From contig NC_068576.1 in assembly GCF_025698545.1 (NCBI RefSeq), positions 52,052,390 to 52,116,389 of the forward strand: DNA of 64,000 nucleotides, written 5' to 3'. The notes under the pieces are model-generated. The model made no database searches. It had not been told where the DNA came from and was given only the letters and a program-made list of their open reading frames with translations. A program made the position numbers and the translations under genes. Shown piece after piece: positions 1 through 13,477 of this stretch (position 1 is its first letter; each line of letters begins with the position of its first letter). This DNA is from Gossypium raimondii. Taxonomy: Eukaryota > Streptophyta > Magnoliopsida > Malvales > Malvaceae.

Positions 1-1414
1 GGGGCACTATAGCATTTGTGCTTGCTTTCAGGTTCCGAAGATTTGTTCAGAGTCCTTCGAATGATTGCCTCCCATTTAGGAATCGGTCTGTTATCCTCGG
101 CTCCGAATACATTTCCGGCATTCAAAGGGACTACCTCTTGGAAGCTGTCCAAAGCAGATCTAGTATTAAAATATTGGATGAAAAAAAAACAGAAGCATCT
201 AAAAACAAAACCAATAGTCAAGCAACAACCAGCAATTGAGAGAGAAAAATATAAGTAAATTGCATATGCACATGGTGCTTACTCATCCACAGCAGGCAAA
301 GATGTGGAAGATTAAACCTCAAATGGTATAAGGTCCAGCAGAGAAAGGAAATACTCACCCAATAATGTAAATATCTGCTAGCTCTTCGGTGCAAAGCCAA
401 TCATCAATCTTGAGATCCTCGAATGGAAGTCGTCCAGCAACATTCCAAGTGCATATTCTCAACCTACATATGCAACCACAATATGTTTCAATAAGAATTA
501 ATACACAACACCTTAAGGCATTCACTTTAAGCATAAGCAATTTGCGGCCAACCTCACATCCTTTATATTGATGTATTGTGCACGCAGAGTTTCTGATTTC
601 CCCCGCCTGTGTCTGAATCGATAACCCTTACTAGGTGAATCTGAACAATGAGACATCAAACCATACAAAACAACTTCAGACAAACAAATTATTAGATAAC
701 AACAATTTACTTAAGACCTTAGTTAGGCTCATATTTTGATCTCTATAATACAGGGGTGTGGACATTGCATATATATTTTAACAGTTTTACATATAGGTCA
801 CATGCACGGTTAAGAACCAAGGCCATCAGGGCGACATCAATAGAAATCAATGTTTACCGCATAGCAAAAAACAGGCATGGCAGAAGGGAACAAGAAGAAT
901 CAACACAGATAAGTTTGAATATGCTCTTAAGCTGAAAGAAATATTGAAGAACTTTTATTCTAACAAGGCAAAGCACAGATGTAGAAAACAAATATTGCCT
1001 GAAATTCGGCTTCTGCAGTCAGATTGCTTTCCTGGTGTCCTATGGGTATGATCCTCATCATCGTCCAATCTCGAGTCTTTAATAGAGCAAGCTGGATGAA
1101 AATTGAAGAAAAACATCATCAAAAGAAGGAAAGTATAAGGAAAAGATAGATTGATCAATGTGACATGACATTACCATCATCTTCACTCTCGGTTTCGGTG
1201 TCGACCTCATCTTCACTAAAATCATACACTTTTGGCTTTATATTCAACCATTTCTTCATCACAATGGATGGCCAAAAGGCCTAAAATCAAAACAATTTGA
1301 CCAAAGTTAAGCAATTCAATCATCATTTTTTACATTAATTCCAAATTTGGATAAAAGCAAAAACCAGTAAGCACCGAAGCATACCTCAGAACGCCTTCCC
1401 CTCCTAGTTTTCAT
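1..1414 (-). CDS. Type I inositol polyphosphate 5-phosphatase, CVP2/CVL1-like (5' part only)
   Basis: This is the N-terminal part of an enzyme that removes the 5-phosphate from inositol phosphates and phosphoinositides. The gene runs off the left edge. Exons read on the minus strand: 1414-1385 (starts [10 protein letters not shown]), 1280-1175, 1091 to about 999 or 990, 640-553, 463-359, and 144-1 (incomplete). Phases agree throughout. Visible blocks are [12 protein letters not shown] with an acidic stretch after it, then [14 protein letters not shown], then [10 protein letters not shown] (the start of the catalytic domain), [14 protein letters not shown] and [14 protein letters not shown]. 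The order and wording match the plant CVP2/CVL1 group, which acts in phosphoinositide turnover during vein patterning; that role is known for the family and inferred here. The catalytic His and Asp motifs lie outside the window. The exon 3 donor is ambiguous: a GC at 998-997 or a weak GT at 989-988, both in frame. Confidence 0.88.
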
Positions 1415-3790
1415 AATCTTTTATCAAAAAAAGAAAAAAAAAACTGAGAGTAGATATAAGCAGCTTCCAAGGAACAGGTTGTGGACCTTGAAAATGGAAG
1501 CAAGAACAGGAGGCTAAATTGTCTGATATTCACAGTTCTGTAAGATTAATATATAGAGTTATAACAGACAATTACAACAAAGGACTAAAGTCGGCTTATT
1601 TGATGCCAAGCACAAGGAAGATTCATGCTAGGCACCAAACAGAGAAAAACATGTTTCTCAGACATATAAATTAAACCTCAACTTGCAAAAAATAGATAAA
1701 AAGGAAAAAGAAAATTCTCTATGGTCCTCTTCTCAGACGTCCAAAATTCCTCTGCTAGAAAATTGGCAAAAGCATTTTTTTATATATATTATAAAATATT
1801 CAATTATAACCAGAAAAACAGACCCAGAAAAATCAAAAAAGTCACTTTCAATATAACATAACTACAGTCATAATTCAATTGATAATGCAACACGCTTTCA
1901 TGTCAAGCAATTCACTGGCTATGTAAAGAAAAAAAAAACGTTATTTTTAACTCTAATGAAAACCCAACAAGATTAAAACTTTAACAAATGCAAACCCAAA
2001 CAAAATAGCAAACTTCACCTTAAGGTGGTAAACAATTAGAACCCAGATCATCAAGCTAACCCCTTAAACTAACAAAAAAATTTTCCGACCACAAATAATA
2101 ACTTAGAATGATGACACTATAAAAGCAAAGAAAAACACTGATTAAGACAAGAACCAATAAATTTGAGGAGGGAAAAAAAAGACAAGAAATCATAAATGGG
2201 GAAGGGGGAAAAAAAACCGATGATCATACTATTCAGCAGCCAGGATTTGGTTATACCCCACCATTACAATAAATATATACAAAAAATGAAGCAATCCAAA
2301 TAAACAAAAAGGAAAGTTGACACTACTGGGGCACTTTAAAAATATATAAAAGTTTTTAAGTCAAATGGGTAATCAACATTCAACACAAAGTAAACCAACA
2401 ACAGCTGTAGAGCCCCATTGGCTGGACGGTTTTCATGCAAAAACGTATCTTCTATAAATATATTGTAAATACAATAAAATACTATAATAATAAAGTAAAC
2501 CATATTTATTAATCATGAAAAAGAAAAGATAATAAGGTTAGATGTTTGAAAATTTGACGCATGAACTGTAACACAAAATGGACCACATAAGCTGGATCAT
2601 CCGCACTATATGTGAAGGTAAATAGCTTTCTGGGTATCAACTGAAAAATCCACGTCAGTTTTCTTTTACTTTTCTTTTGTCCATTAAAAAAAAAAAACTT
2701 TATGGTTTTTCTTCTACTTTTTTTTTTCCTTGGAGGGCTAATTATGGGAATGCTGACTTTAAGGTTGTGGATTATGAGGAGATTTGGGAATTGGGATTAT
2801 AGCCATGTAAAAAGGAATAAGAATTAACTAAGCATAACGGCATTTCCTTTTTATCCTCTAGTTCTCCTATCTAAGTAGGGGACAGGTGAAGTTGTGAACA
2901 TGCGTACGGCAAGTTGTACTTAAGGTTGTCTTTGAGACGAGAGGTATATAGGTTGAAATAGTGAATGTAAACTCAACTATTAGGCTGTAGTACTACTGTT
3001 CTTTTTCTTTTCTTTTTTTTTTTTGGTGTCTAAAACTTTAGGGGATTATAATGTTAAAAAAAATTAGGTGATTACAACTTGTCTCCAATTTCAACTTCTA
3101 TTTGTGGCTGGGCTTCCATTATTTTTTGTATTGAATCAGTCAAATAGTCCATTTTTTTCTTACTTTGTATTTGATGCATTAAAATTGCTATAATTTTGTG
3201 TATTATTAATAAATCATATGATATTATTTTATTAATAAATACATATTTTTTTAAATATTGGTGATGTATAATTTTATAAACCAATAATGTAAATTTATAA
3301 TAATAAAAAAAGAAAAAGAAAAATAGGTTTCACTGTCAAGGGAATCTATTATTATCCAAACAAGTGTACAAAATTGTTAATCCTATAATAGCTGGAAAAC
3401 ATGTCAAGCCAGCTCAGCTCCTTCTTTCTTAAAAAGTCAAAGACTATGGTCTATATGCATTGCCAAAAATAATGAGAAATTTAATTTACATTGGCAACTT
3501 TTTAAGTAGTATCTTGGTTAAGGTTTTGCAAAGGTAATGATTGGAATAAGACTATGCCTTTTTCTTTTCTTTTTTTTTTTTCCAGTTGTTTCCTTTTTCT
3601 CTTATAGATCGTTTGCCATATAGCACTCGGATTTTATTAGTCCTTCATTTTTTTATAAAAAAAAATCCTTAAATTAGTTTTTTAATAATTTTGTCTATTT
3701 TATGATTCATAATAGGAGTTCATGCTTACCCTTTAATAATGTGTCTTACTATTACACTCAACACTTGTTGGTTAAATTAATATATTTTTA
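1415..3790. other. Upstream region of the 5-phosphatase gene; no other gene seen
   Basis: This AT-rich DNA lies 5' of the phosphatase start and must hold its promoter and 5' UTR. I could not fix a transcription start. Poly-A/T tracts are common (for example near 2690 and 3010). Short open frames here have no recognisable domain. Confidence 0.5.
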
Positions 3791-3794
3791 ATTT

Positions 3795-4180
3795 AAGCGT
3801 ATAACCAAATTTAACTTTTAACATTTACCTATTTTATTAATTTGACCATTAACCTTTAAAAAAAGTTGAACGGTTGTTTTTCTACTTACAATATTGACTA
3901 AAGGTAAATTTTAAACATGATAACACGCACATGTACTTCATGCTAATTTTTATTTTTTTAAAATAAATTTTATTTTTGAATATTTTTATAATTTTAAATT
4001 TTTTGTTGACGTAACATATAAGACAAATATTTTAGCCTTCAACGCCAACATCACTAAAAAATTAATATTTTAGTCAAGATTTTATTAAGAACACAATTTG
4101 ACTTTTTGAAAGATTAATGACCAAATTGACAAAAAAAGTAATTGATATCTAAATTTGACATTATACCTTTTATTTAAGCT
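3795..4180. repeat. Inverted-repeat (MITE-like) element A
   Basis: The left arm (about 3795-3880, containing AATTTGACCATTAACCTTT) is imperfectly complementary to the right arm (about 4085-4180, containing AAAGATTAATGACCAAATT). The spacer is AT-rich and there is no coding capacity. This resembles a non-autonomous foldback or MITE-like element. Ends and target-site duplication could not be fixed by eye. Confidence 0.5.
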
Positions 4181-4189
4181 TTAGGCTAT

Positions 4190-4600
4190 TTTTGGCATAA
4201 TAATAAATTTAATCCCCAACATTCGCTTATTTTATCATTTTGATTCGATTCTTTTTCGATCACTTTGGTCCTAATTTTTTAATCACTTAACCCTCAATCT
4301 TAAAAATTTAGTTAAATTGCTTTTGGGGATGTAAAAGTTGATTGAACTACTAAAATTTTAACGACATTAACATGGTAACCCATGTAGTAATCTAAATATA
4401 CATAAAAAAACATAAACTTATATGAAAATTAAAAAAATGTCAACAATGGAACACATGTGAACTATCACACAGGCTATCATGTTAGTGTCGTCAAAATTTT
4501 AACATTTCAATCAACTTTTTCTATTCAAAAGAAAGTAACTTGACTACAATTTAAAAGATAAAAGTCAAAAATTATAATAAAAAAGGCTAAATTCATAAAA
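4190..4600. repeat. Inverted-repeat (MITE-like) element B
   Basis: AAAAGTTGATTGAACTACTA near 4335 and its complement near 4500-4520 form the cores of long imperfect arms. The arms share a block reading TTTTAACGACATTAACATG on the left, with TGTTAGTGTCGTCAAAATTT as its counterpart on the right. The arms extend outward about 100 bp further at lower similarity. It abuts element A. No coding capacity is seen. Confidence 0.55.
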
Positions 4601-7600
4601 AAATGTAAATATTAAAGCTAACTCATTATTTCTCTCTTTTTAAAAAAAAATCGAATAGGTCTTATTCTTAGATTTTTAGTCATGAAAACAATTGATTTTA
4701 ACTAAAATACAAATTCTTTTAGAGAAACCAAATACCTCAATTACAAACAATTCTTGAGATATCAATTTGGAAAATTTATTTCGATCATTTTGTTACTTTT
4801 GATAAATTAAATAGTTTTAATAATATATTAGAAATTTAGATAAATTCTTTTGTAATAAAAAATAGTGACACATATCAAATTATAAGGTTTAGAAAAAAAA
4901 GAAAATAAAAGATATTTTTGTGTATATGTCAAATGAGCAAAATTTAACTTAAAAAGGGTCTTACAAGCCTCTAAACTTTTCCAAAAAATTAACTAAGTTG
5001 ATATATATTTTACTTAATTAAACTTTTGAATGTTAAAATTACAATTAGTTAATTTTTTATCATTAAAGTTAACGGTAAACTATTATAGAATAACAACATT
5101 CATTTTTGGGGAAGGGTTTAGTCATGTGACATGATAAGATTGTGTAACGTGGTGGAAACGGGTATTTTACCTTTAAAATTTATAAAAAAATTATAAAAAT
5201 CATAATTTTTAATAAAATTATAAAAATATTTTTAAAGATCATAAAAAACATTAATGTGCAAAATTATAAAATATAGAAAATTATAAAATTATTATAAATG
5301 ATAAAAAATATAAATTATGAAAAATGTTTAAGATATAGAAAATTAATTAAAGTATTATAAAATAAAAATAAAAAATGTATTATTAAAAATTATTCAAAAA
5401 GAATATAAAATATTGAAAAAATAAAAATAATATAAAACTCCAAAAACGTAAAAATATAAAAATATTTACAATTTTATATATAGGTTCATTCTCATTTGCC
5501 TTCTCAACCTCTTATCTCACTTTAGTTTACAACTTAAAACACTCCCTTGTCATCGATAATGGACGAAGAGGATGTAAGCTTTCGGGAGGTCTGTGGTAAA
5601 CGAGCATAGCAAATGACTTCAAGGATCAAATAAATATTTTATAATTTTTAATAGTTATTGAAGTATTAACGTTGGTTAGTATGCAAATGAAAAAAAAAAT
5701 TAGTTTTTTTATATTTTTCATATATTTTTATTTTATTTTGTAGTTTTTATGCTTCATATAATTTTTTATAATTTTTAATGTTTAAAAGTCATTTTTATAT
5801 TTTTATAATGCATATAATATTTTTTCAATTTTAATTATTTTTATAATTATATAAAAATTGTCATTTATAATAATTTTTATAAATTTCTATATTAATTTGT
5901 CATCAAATGACAATTAAATCACACTTAAAAAAGGAAAATAATACCTCAAAAAAGAACAGGAAAAAAAGTTGGTCCCCAAGGAAGAAATGTGTAGAAACAG
6001 GCCAACTTCAAAGTATATTTGCAAAGCTTTCTCTTTTCTTTTTCCCCCTTAAAAGGTCCAGCAATGCCTTGCCTTTAGTCGATGTCATTTGGTAGAAACA
6101 CAGCATAGATCGATCTTATTTTCAACCCTTCTTTTACGCAAGCTTAAGCCTTACTTTATCTTTTCTCCACGGTGTCCACAAATCAAAAAATGCCATTGAA
6201 ATCTCAAAAAGAAAAAGATAAAAAGGATAAGAATGCATGGAAATGGAATTAGCGCCAACTATTCTATGTACATGCGTTCATCAAAATCCACTATTGTAAA
6301 GTTTCTCTATCACTCGACAGAAAGTATGTATATCTTTACAGCCTTCACTTGGAAGCAGCATCCATGTACACTTTATTGGCTTTATACCCTCAAGTTCATA
6401 TCTCATGACATGACAGTTCAATGTTTAAGCAACTGGCAAAGACAAGTCTGATGTTGCCAATTTGGATGTTATGAATTACTTAGTTATTAATCAGACACAG
6501 ATTCTCAACTGTGAAAAGAGACGAAAGAACCTTAGAACGTGAAGAGATAACTTTTAAGTGTAAAGAACTGTTAAAAAGGTGTATATGTCGAATGCTATTT
6601 CAATTTTATTTAGCTATGTGTCTGCTGTTTGCTTGGCTAAGAGGTTTTGAGCACATATATGTATTGGATGGTCTGATACTTTTAAATTATAAATTTTTTT
6701 CTGGAGCAAATTCAATAACGCTGAAAATTCCATAGTCAGAACGATGATTAAAGCGGCAGTCAGATCCATCATGTGGGTCGGAAAGCTGACATTTGTACGG
6801 CTTGAATATGGCCTCTTCTATAATGCGAGCTAACATATCCTCTAAACTTCTATATATCAACTTTCCTCTCATATTTATAGAGTATTAAATGTTCATATTA
6901 CTGAATAAATTAATTAATATCGAGTAATGAACAACTTTAAAAATATTTGATTAGTGTAACCATAGTTGAATTAGTGATTAATGTTAGGTGAAAAAATGAT
7001 TTAGAAATATGTAAAATAAAATTACATTACATATACTAAAAATAAGTAAAACATCATTCTAATCTCTTTCAATTTTTATTTTGAATAAATTATTTTTAAA
7101 TCAAAGCAAATTTAATTCATAATAATTTCAAAAGTGAATAGAATTAATATTTTCTATCAATTGTACATAAATTTGATAGATATAACAACAAATTAAACAT
7201 TCAATATTTACAAAATACTTTAGCTTATATATGGAAAATGTATAAACCTTGAGAGCTAATTTTGTTATTATATAAATTGAATTATGTAAAATTGATCAAA
7301 AACATTAATGTTTTGGTTAATTGTTCTTAGATGCTCACTTTCCAAAATTGACAAATATTAGTGAGGCCAATTTGCTCAACATCGAAATAGAGAGGGATTA
7401 AAAAGATCTTTTTACCTTTTATAACTCTTCTCTTACACAGCCTCAAAAAAAAACTGTGTCAAGTATCACCAAGTGAAAGCTAGTAAATGGCTCTAATTTA
7501 ATTTCTTTTAGTTTTTATTTTTTATTGTGTCCTAACACATCTTACCAAGTGTTGTTAGAAATTATTACCTGAGAGTTTTATCAAGATAGAGTAATGTGAT

Positions 7601-8555
7601 GGTAAAAGCAATATTAGAGTTTAAAATGAAGATAAAGAGGAGATGAATAGATAATGTAGCACGCAATAGAATTTTTAAGAATGATATTTTATCATCAAAG
7701 TGATCTAAAAGTGATAAGAATTAAGATGCAATTATTAACCATTGATTAATGTCACATATCTCTTTAATATCGCAATATTGTTAGTTTGTTTCTTTCTCCA
7801 TTAATATTTGGGTAAGAGTTTATAGTATTTTTAACCATGTTATGTGATTTATGATGGTTATTAAAAAAAAAGAAAGTTTTAATAAGAAAAATTAAGAGTT
7901 GTTGGGAAATGGGTTTCGCGTCACAGTCGCACAAGAGCCTTGTTGAAATTATACACCAAAAGTGTCAGCATCCAAACACTTAAAAAGAAAAAAGAAACCG
8001 AAATGGAGTTCACCTGATTCACGCCCCCCCAGATGGACAATTCTTTCAAGATCAAAATATAGTATTACTTTCACCAATTTTCCATCTACTTATCAAGACA
8101 CATATTTTTACCATAAAGCATGGCGATGCCGATTAGTTAAGTATTTGAGAAGGTTGTATCACACTAATTTGTTAAATATAAATTTTATTTAGTCCATCAA
8201 TAACATTACCATAAATCGATTAAAAGTTCAAAACCAGAGGCAAATTACCAAAACCTCCCCCTCTTTTTAAAATTCTTTCTTTGGATCCGTTGATTGTTTC
8301 AAGTCATGGACCACCACAAAGCAGAAGGTACAAAAATATTGATTAGTAGTTGTAATTAGTCATTTTCTTGTAAAATTACCCACCATCACTGCATATACAA
8401 TTCAGAACCCTTCAATTTTAATTTTAAAAGCAGACAAACTTTCCCATCATTATCCTGATTATTTGAGGAATTGGATCAAGAATAAAGCTTTTGTTGAGGT
8501 TTGTCATCACTTAATTAGCGAATCATCAAAAGACAAAAATGGGAAGCTGTATGCT
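4601..8555. other. AT-rich intergenic DNA
   Basis: This is very AT-rich, with long runs of TATAAAAATT-like sequence at 5160-5500 and 5640-5890. The only open frames are 60-76 codons long and have no recognisable motif. A low-copy-looking, less AT-biased patch lies at about 5900-6870, but I could not assign a gene to it. Confidence 0.5.
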
Positions 8556-9246
8556 TTGAGCAAAATTTGATTTAATTCGAAAATTAAAAAAATTAAATTA
8601 AATTTCGAATTATTCAAATTATTTGAGTCAACTTGAATATATAATTTAAGTTTTGAGTTTTGAGTTTGAATCGAGTTTAATTTTATAATTCGAATAACTC
8701 GAATAATTCGAATAATAGATTTGTATAAATACCCTTTTATCACCGTCAAGTTTGAAAATGAATAAATTGATCTCTCTCGACAAAAAAAATTACAAAATAA
8801 TTCAAAATAATTTTCAAAATTCAAAATATTTATAAAAATTTCAAAATTTATATTTTTAAAAAATTATAAAAATTTCAACAAAAATTATAAAAAATATATA
8901 AAGAAAGTTAAAAATTTAAAATTGTCTAGAATAATTTTGGGAATTGAATAAGAATTAATGATTCAAGTTTATTATACTAAAATATTTTTTATTTTGCTTT
9001 GAAAAAGTTTTTAAATATATATGGTTTCAAATTTATATGCTTTAACATGAAATTAGTTATACTGTAATACGATTTTAATTTGATAAGTTTAATTTTTTTA
9101 ATTTAACTCAAATAATTTCACTCGATTCGACTCGACTCGATTCGAAAAAATTTTAAATCGAGTTAATATGATAAAATAAAGCTCGTTAACTCGATTAACC
9201 CCAAAATTTTCACTCGAATCCATCGAACACTCACCTTTATGCATTA
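8556..9246. repeat. Dispersed TTCGAA/CTCGA-rich repeat, copy 1
   Basis: The element of about 690 bp begins near AAATTTGATTTAATTCGA and ends near CACTCACCTTTA. Its outer parts are rich in ATTCGAATAACTCGAAT-type steps, and its middle is ATAAAAATTTC-like. A second, collinear copy lies at 32829-33455. No protein is encoded. It looks like a non-autonomous interspersed repeat; the class is not determined. Confidence 0.6.
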
Positions 9247-10371
9247 CACATAATCCTTTATCGTCAACTTTCATCACTACCAACTACTCAAAAAATATAT
9301 TAACCCAAATGGAAACTGGAGCCGGGGGGGGGTCATCATTGATTTGTTTTGTTGTGTTGTGTTTATGAAATGGGGAATTTGAGGGTTTGGACCACAGAGT
9401 GGAGAAGGGTTTACCTTGGGGGCGTTTAAATGAATGCTGCGATGGGGACGCTATAAAAAAGAACAGTGAAACTGACTTCCACTTAACAATGCTACTAAAT
9501 TACTGTCTTTTATTTAACCAACTACTGTGTTCGTGCGTTGGGAAATCAATTTCGAGGGAATAGAAGATGATGGTACGTTTGTTGACTTCTATTTTGGGGC
9601 GCTCTCCTTTCAACTACTTTTTACCATCGGTTCAGACTTCAACTTCACACCCATAGGTTGAAACCTACAAGGCTATGCCACGAGTTTGAAAAATTATTGG
9701 TATTATTCAAAGAGAAAAAAACATGGTTTATGTAAATTGATAATAAAAAAATACAACATTCTAATCTTACCATAATTGTCATGTATATAATTATATTCCG
9801 ATCATTCATTTATTTATATTTTATATTGATTTAATTTGAATTTGTTAACTTTTTTTTCCTTTAATTCTTAACATATGCAATCCCTAACTCTTTTTTTTTT
9901 TTTTGTAAAATACTATGGAGCTTGTGGACGTCCATTATAAGCTTACTTTCTTTATCATTTTATGGCGTATTACCCTTTTACTGCATGGGAAAGAAGAGAT
10001 AAGTGAAAAGGCAGAGTTGTATTTGCCTCCTCACTATATCTAATTGATGGGTAGCTACGACCCTCCTTGATGGCTGCAAAAGAATTTATAAGCCTAAACA
10101 GTTAAGCTCAGCTGCAACTTATTGTGAAACCCAACTGTAGCAGTCCAAATTTTACACACAAAAATGGTTTAAGCATTTGGAAAATGTTTGATCTCTAAAA
10201 GAGATCAAATGGAGCGGGAGTGGGAATACATATAAAGTAACTGAATTTGTGTATCCTACATAAGATCAACCAAAAGAAAAGAAAAAAAAAAAACCCTTAA
10301 GTTCTCATGCTATCTTTTAGGAAGCCAACCAAATCAAGATTTCTGCCAAAAACCCAGAATATCATTCTTCA
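9247..10371. other. Intergenic DNA downstream of the TOM2A-like gene
   Basis: This holds the presumed 3' UTR of the TOM2A-like gene on its right side and otherwise non-coding DNA. A G8 run lies near 9325 and T-tracts near 9890-9903. I see no gene. Confidence 0.4.
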
Positions 10372-13300
10372 TCACATAATTGTGCAACGGCTTCTTTCTT
10401 CGGCTGGTGGTGGCACCACCTGCTGGTACCTGTTTGACTCTGCGGGGTTGTATGTGAACTCAGATGTATCCAGCCCATACTGATTCAATACATAACCAGT
10501 GAAAAACAATGTTAGAGCTACAAATTAAGCAAAAGGTTAAGAGAACAATAAGGAGAGCTAAACATTGGGGGTTAGAGGGAGGGGTTCTCCATTCTGATAA
10601 TCTAAATATGCATTTTGGCCCACCGGCAACCAAAATATGATCTGTCCTAAATATATACGGAGAATTGCAGAATATTTTAGAATTTTACCAAAAGTAGTAG
10701 TTTGAGATTTTCTTATTGCTATTTACTGTCAGGTAGGATGTGTTGGCCAGAGAAAGAACATTCATTTAACACAAGCATTTGATTCAAGATTTTAGTATTC
10801 AAATTTACATAATAATCTTAAACCCTTAATGTTAGCACTTATCAGATTATTAATTCAACAGAAGGACCCCAGTCTCCAGAAAATCAAGTTATGATGTGAG
10901 AATTGGTGCAAGCAACGTTACAAGAGAAGACAATTATATGTCAATCTATCAAAGAGAAAGAAAGCACCTTTTCTCTCATACGTGCACTCCAAGCATCATT
11001 TCTACTGGGCCGTTGATCAAGGCTGACAGAAACAGGTACACCTGAAGCTGGAACTGAGGGTGGCCTGCTAATTAAAGGCTGTCTTTGTTCCCTTGGTGCA
11101 ATGAACTCATCATCACTGTCATAATCAGCAGGAATATTGGCAGCCCTGACCATAAGTGCTAACAAGAAAATGAAAGCCTGCAAGTTCAAGTGGTTATCAC
11201 ACCCAATCTGTAATATTAGTGCCCACAGAAATTAAAGCAGCCTGGATGTTATTCTAGGAGACATCAGTGGCAGTTTTCAATTGATTCACGGCTTCATTTT
11301 GATGCAAAAACAGCACCAAAGCAATAAATATTCATTTTTCTGTGCCATTATCATCCAGCACGGGAAAAAAAAGGTCATAAAGCACAACTCCATCTGGTTT
11401 CTATGCATACAGAACATACAAGGCAACTTATCAACTTACTTTTGCTTTTGATAAATATAACACAGATTTCTCCAAGTGACAGTCTCTTATAACTGAAATA
11501 ATTTCGTTTACAATCAGCTTATAATCCACACAGAAAAGAACAGAACAGAAAATGTCCCCATTAATGATAGATGATGAAGTTTTCAACTTCCCTTCATTAT
11601 GATAAAATTAAATGCATTTGACTTTAATCTTTGATTACAGCCTTTAAATATGATCATATCTATTTGTGTATGCAGGATATATTCGCCACAGATAGACATC
11701 CAAGGCCAAACCCTAACTACTTAGTAAGAACAAGGAATCGTAGGCTATTCTGGGAATTGTCATCCCAAAGCATCCTGCCATATTTCCAAAAGCTAACTTA
11801 AAGTACAAAGAAACAAACTGCAAATGCCATGAATAAAAAATGAAGTTTGCATGTTTTAAATTAATAGGAAGTCCAAGGGGAATCCTTGTGCTAGAATTAA
11901 CTTCCTTCAACGACTCTCAATCTATCAACTGAAGCTCAGTATTGAGCAGTAGAATGAACATGAGGGTACTTGCATGTGAAGTAATCTATAAGTCCTAGGG
12001 ATTAGCGGCACAGTCACATTACTCTTACCTCTAGGACAACAATTCCGAGAGCAACCCATTTGAGAATAGTCCAGTTTTCTTCCAGAAATTCATATATCAT
12101 GTCAAAATCTCCTGTCTTATCCGTAGGAATCTCCTAAAGAAATTAGCACAGATTAGATAAACAAGCAGACCATCTTCAATTGGATAAGGGTGCAGGAAGG
12201 GACCAAAAAGTTAACACAAAACTTACATCTTTCCAGCTTTTGTCAAAAAAAATGAAAGCTGCACATCCCAGTTCCACCAAGATCAACAAGATTACGAGCA
12301 GCGAATACTATGTTGCCTTAAGGAAACCAATCATCGTGAAAGAGAACAAAAATGATTGGAGAAGGAGGATTAACCAATTAGCTATCCGTGAACAACTAGA
12401 TTATAACTTTGCTATGATGCTACATGATATCCACGTGACATCATTATTGCCACTTTGGAAAACATCAAATGAGTAATTAGGATACACAAGTCAAGCAACA
12501 TAAATTCCTTGTCGCAGTGCCAATACAACCAAAACAGGATATAATGAAGAGAACCACACCTACTCCAATAAATAAATATAAAAACCTGCAAAATTAGAAA
12601 TTGGACGGTCAAAACTCGAGAGAACATGCAGACAATTCTACTCAAATGAGCACTTGAAAACAAGCATATAAATAAATAAATTAGCACTATATCCTTCAAT
12701 AATACACATGACCATGAGAAATCAGAGAACAAATAGTTGACTAGTCATGAACCAGAATGGTGGATACAAATTGCAGCTGCTCAAACTCAGCCTAGCTAGC
12801 CTCGGACGTTAAATCAAGATCAACACAATCTGAGCCCAAAATGATGACAGCATGATTGAGTTCTTCTCTTTCTTGCGTGAATCATAGATAACCAAGGGGG
12901 GAAAAGGAAGAATAGTTAGCACTCTCACTGCCTTGGAACTACCCTAGCTATTACCTATTTTGCAGGAATCATCAAGAGTCAAGACTAGCAAGCCTACGAG
13001 GTAACACCAAATCGCATTCCAAATATTAACTGCCACCAAGCCAACGGTAACATTGTATAACAAGTAAAATGACCCCACCACCAAGCATCAGGGGGATCTC
13101 GGAAGAAGAAACCATTAAAGCTAGTATGATTGGAATTCAAGGGCAGCGAATGAAGGGCAATTTTACATATTCTACATAGCCATATTTTGAAATAAGACAA
13201 AAAATATCTAATTATAAGCAAATATTGTGAACTCATACCATGCTTTTGGTAGATTATCAAATATACTAGACGAAAGAGACACAGCCATGAGCATTGGCCG

Positions 13301-13477
13301 ACCAAGCTGTATCAAGTCTTGATCACTGCCCACAGGTGACAAAAGCATGACTGTATCAGCAGCATCTTTGTACTTAACAAACAAGTAGATTCCATATCCA
13401 ACCATTGCCAAACCAGCAACAGTCATCAAAAAGTTCAAGAGCTTCAGCAAGCATTCTAAGCATCCTCTACAAGCCAT
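10372..13477 (-). CDS. TOM2A: TOM2A-like four-pass membrane protein (tobamovirus multiplication 2A homolog)
   Basis: This is a host membrane protein of the tetraspanin-like TOM2A family. In Arabidopsis TOM2A resides in the tonoplast and works with TOM1; that is known of the family, not shown here. Exons: 13477-13239, 12585-12486, 12307-12227, 12133-12029, 11177-10968, 10479-10372. Together they give 280 codons, the length of the Arabidopsis protein. The protein starts MACRGCLECLLKLLNF. Four hydrophobic segments sit at about residues 11-33, 81-100, 109-134 and 163-190. The loop between segments 3 and 4 is short (about 28 residues, including SWKDEIPTDKTGDFD) and lacks the CCG motif of classical animal tetraspanins. 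The tail is polar and ends CTIM, a farnesylation-type CaaX box. All junctions keep frame and have GT-AG signals. ATG 13477 is chosen because it gives the conserved MACRGC start. Confidence 0.93.

Noticed and set aside
5907-6872. Several 60-75-codon frames in a less AT-rich patch
   Set aside because: None shares a recognisable domain or splice-consistent neighbours, and lengths are within chance expectation.
12180-12476. 98-codon plus-strand open frame
   Set aside because: It lies antisense over an exon and introns of the TOM2A-like gene, which explains the sequence fully.
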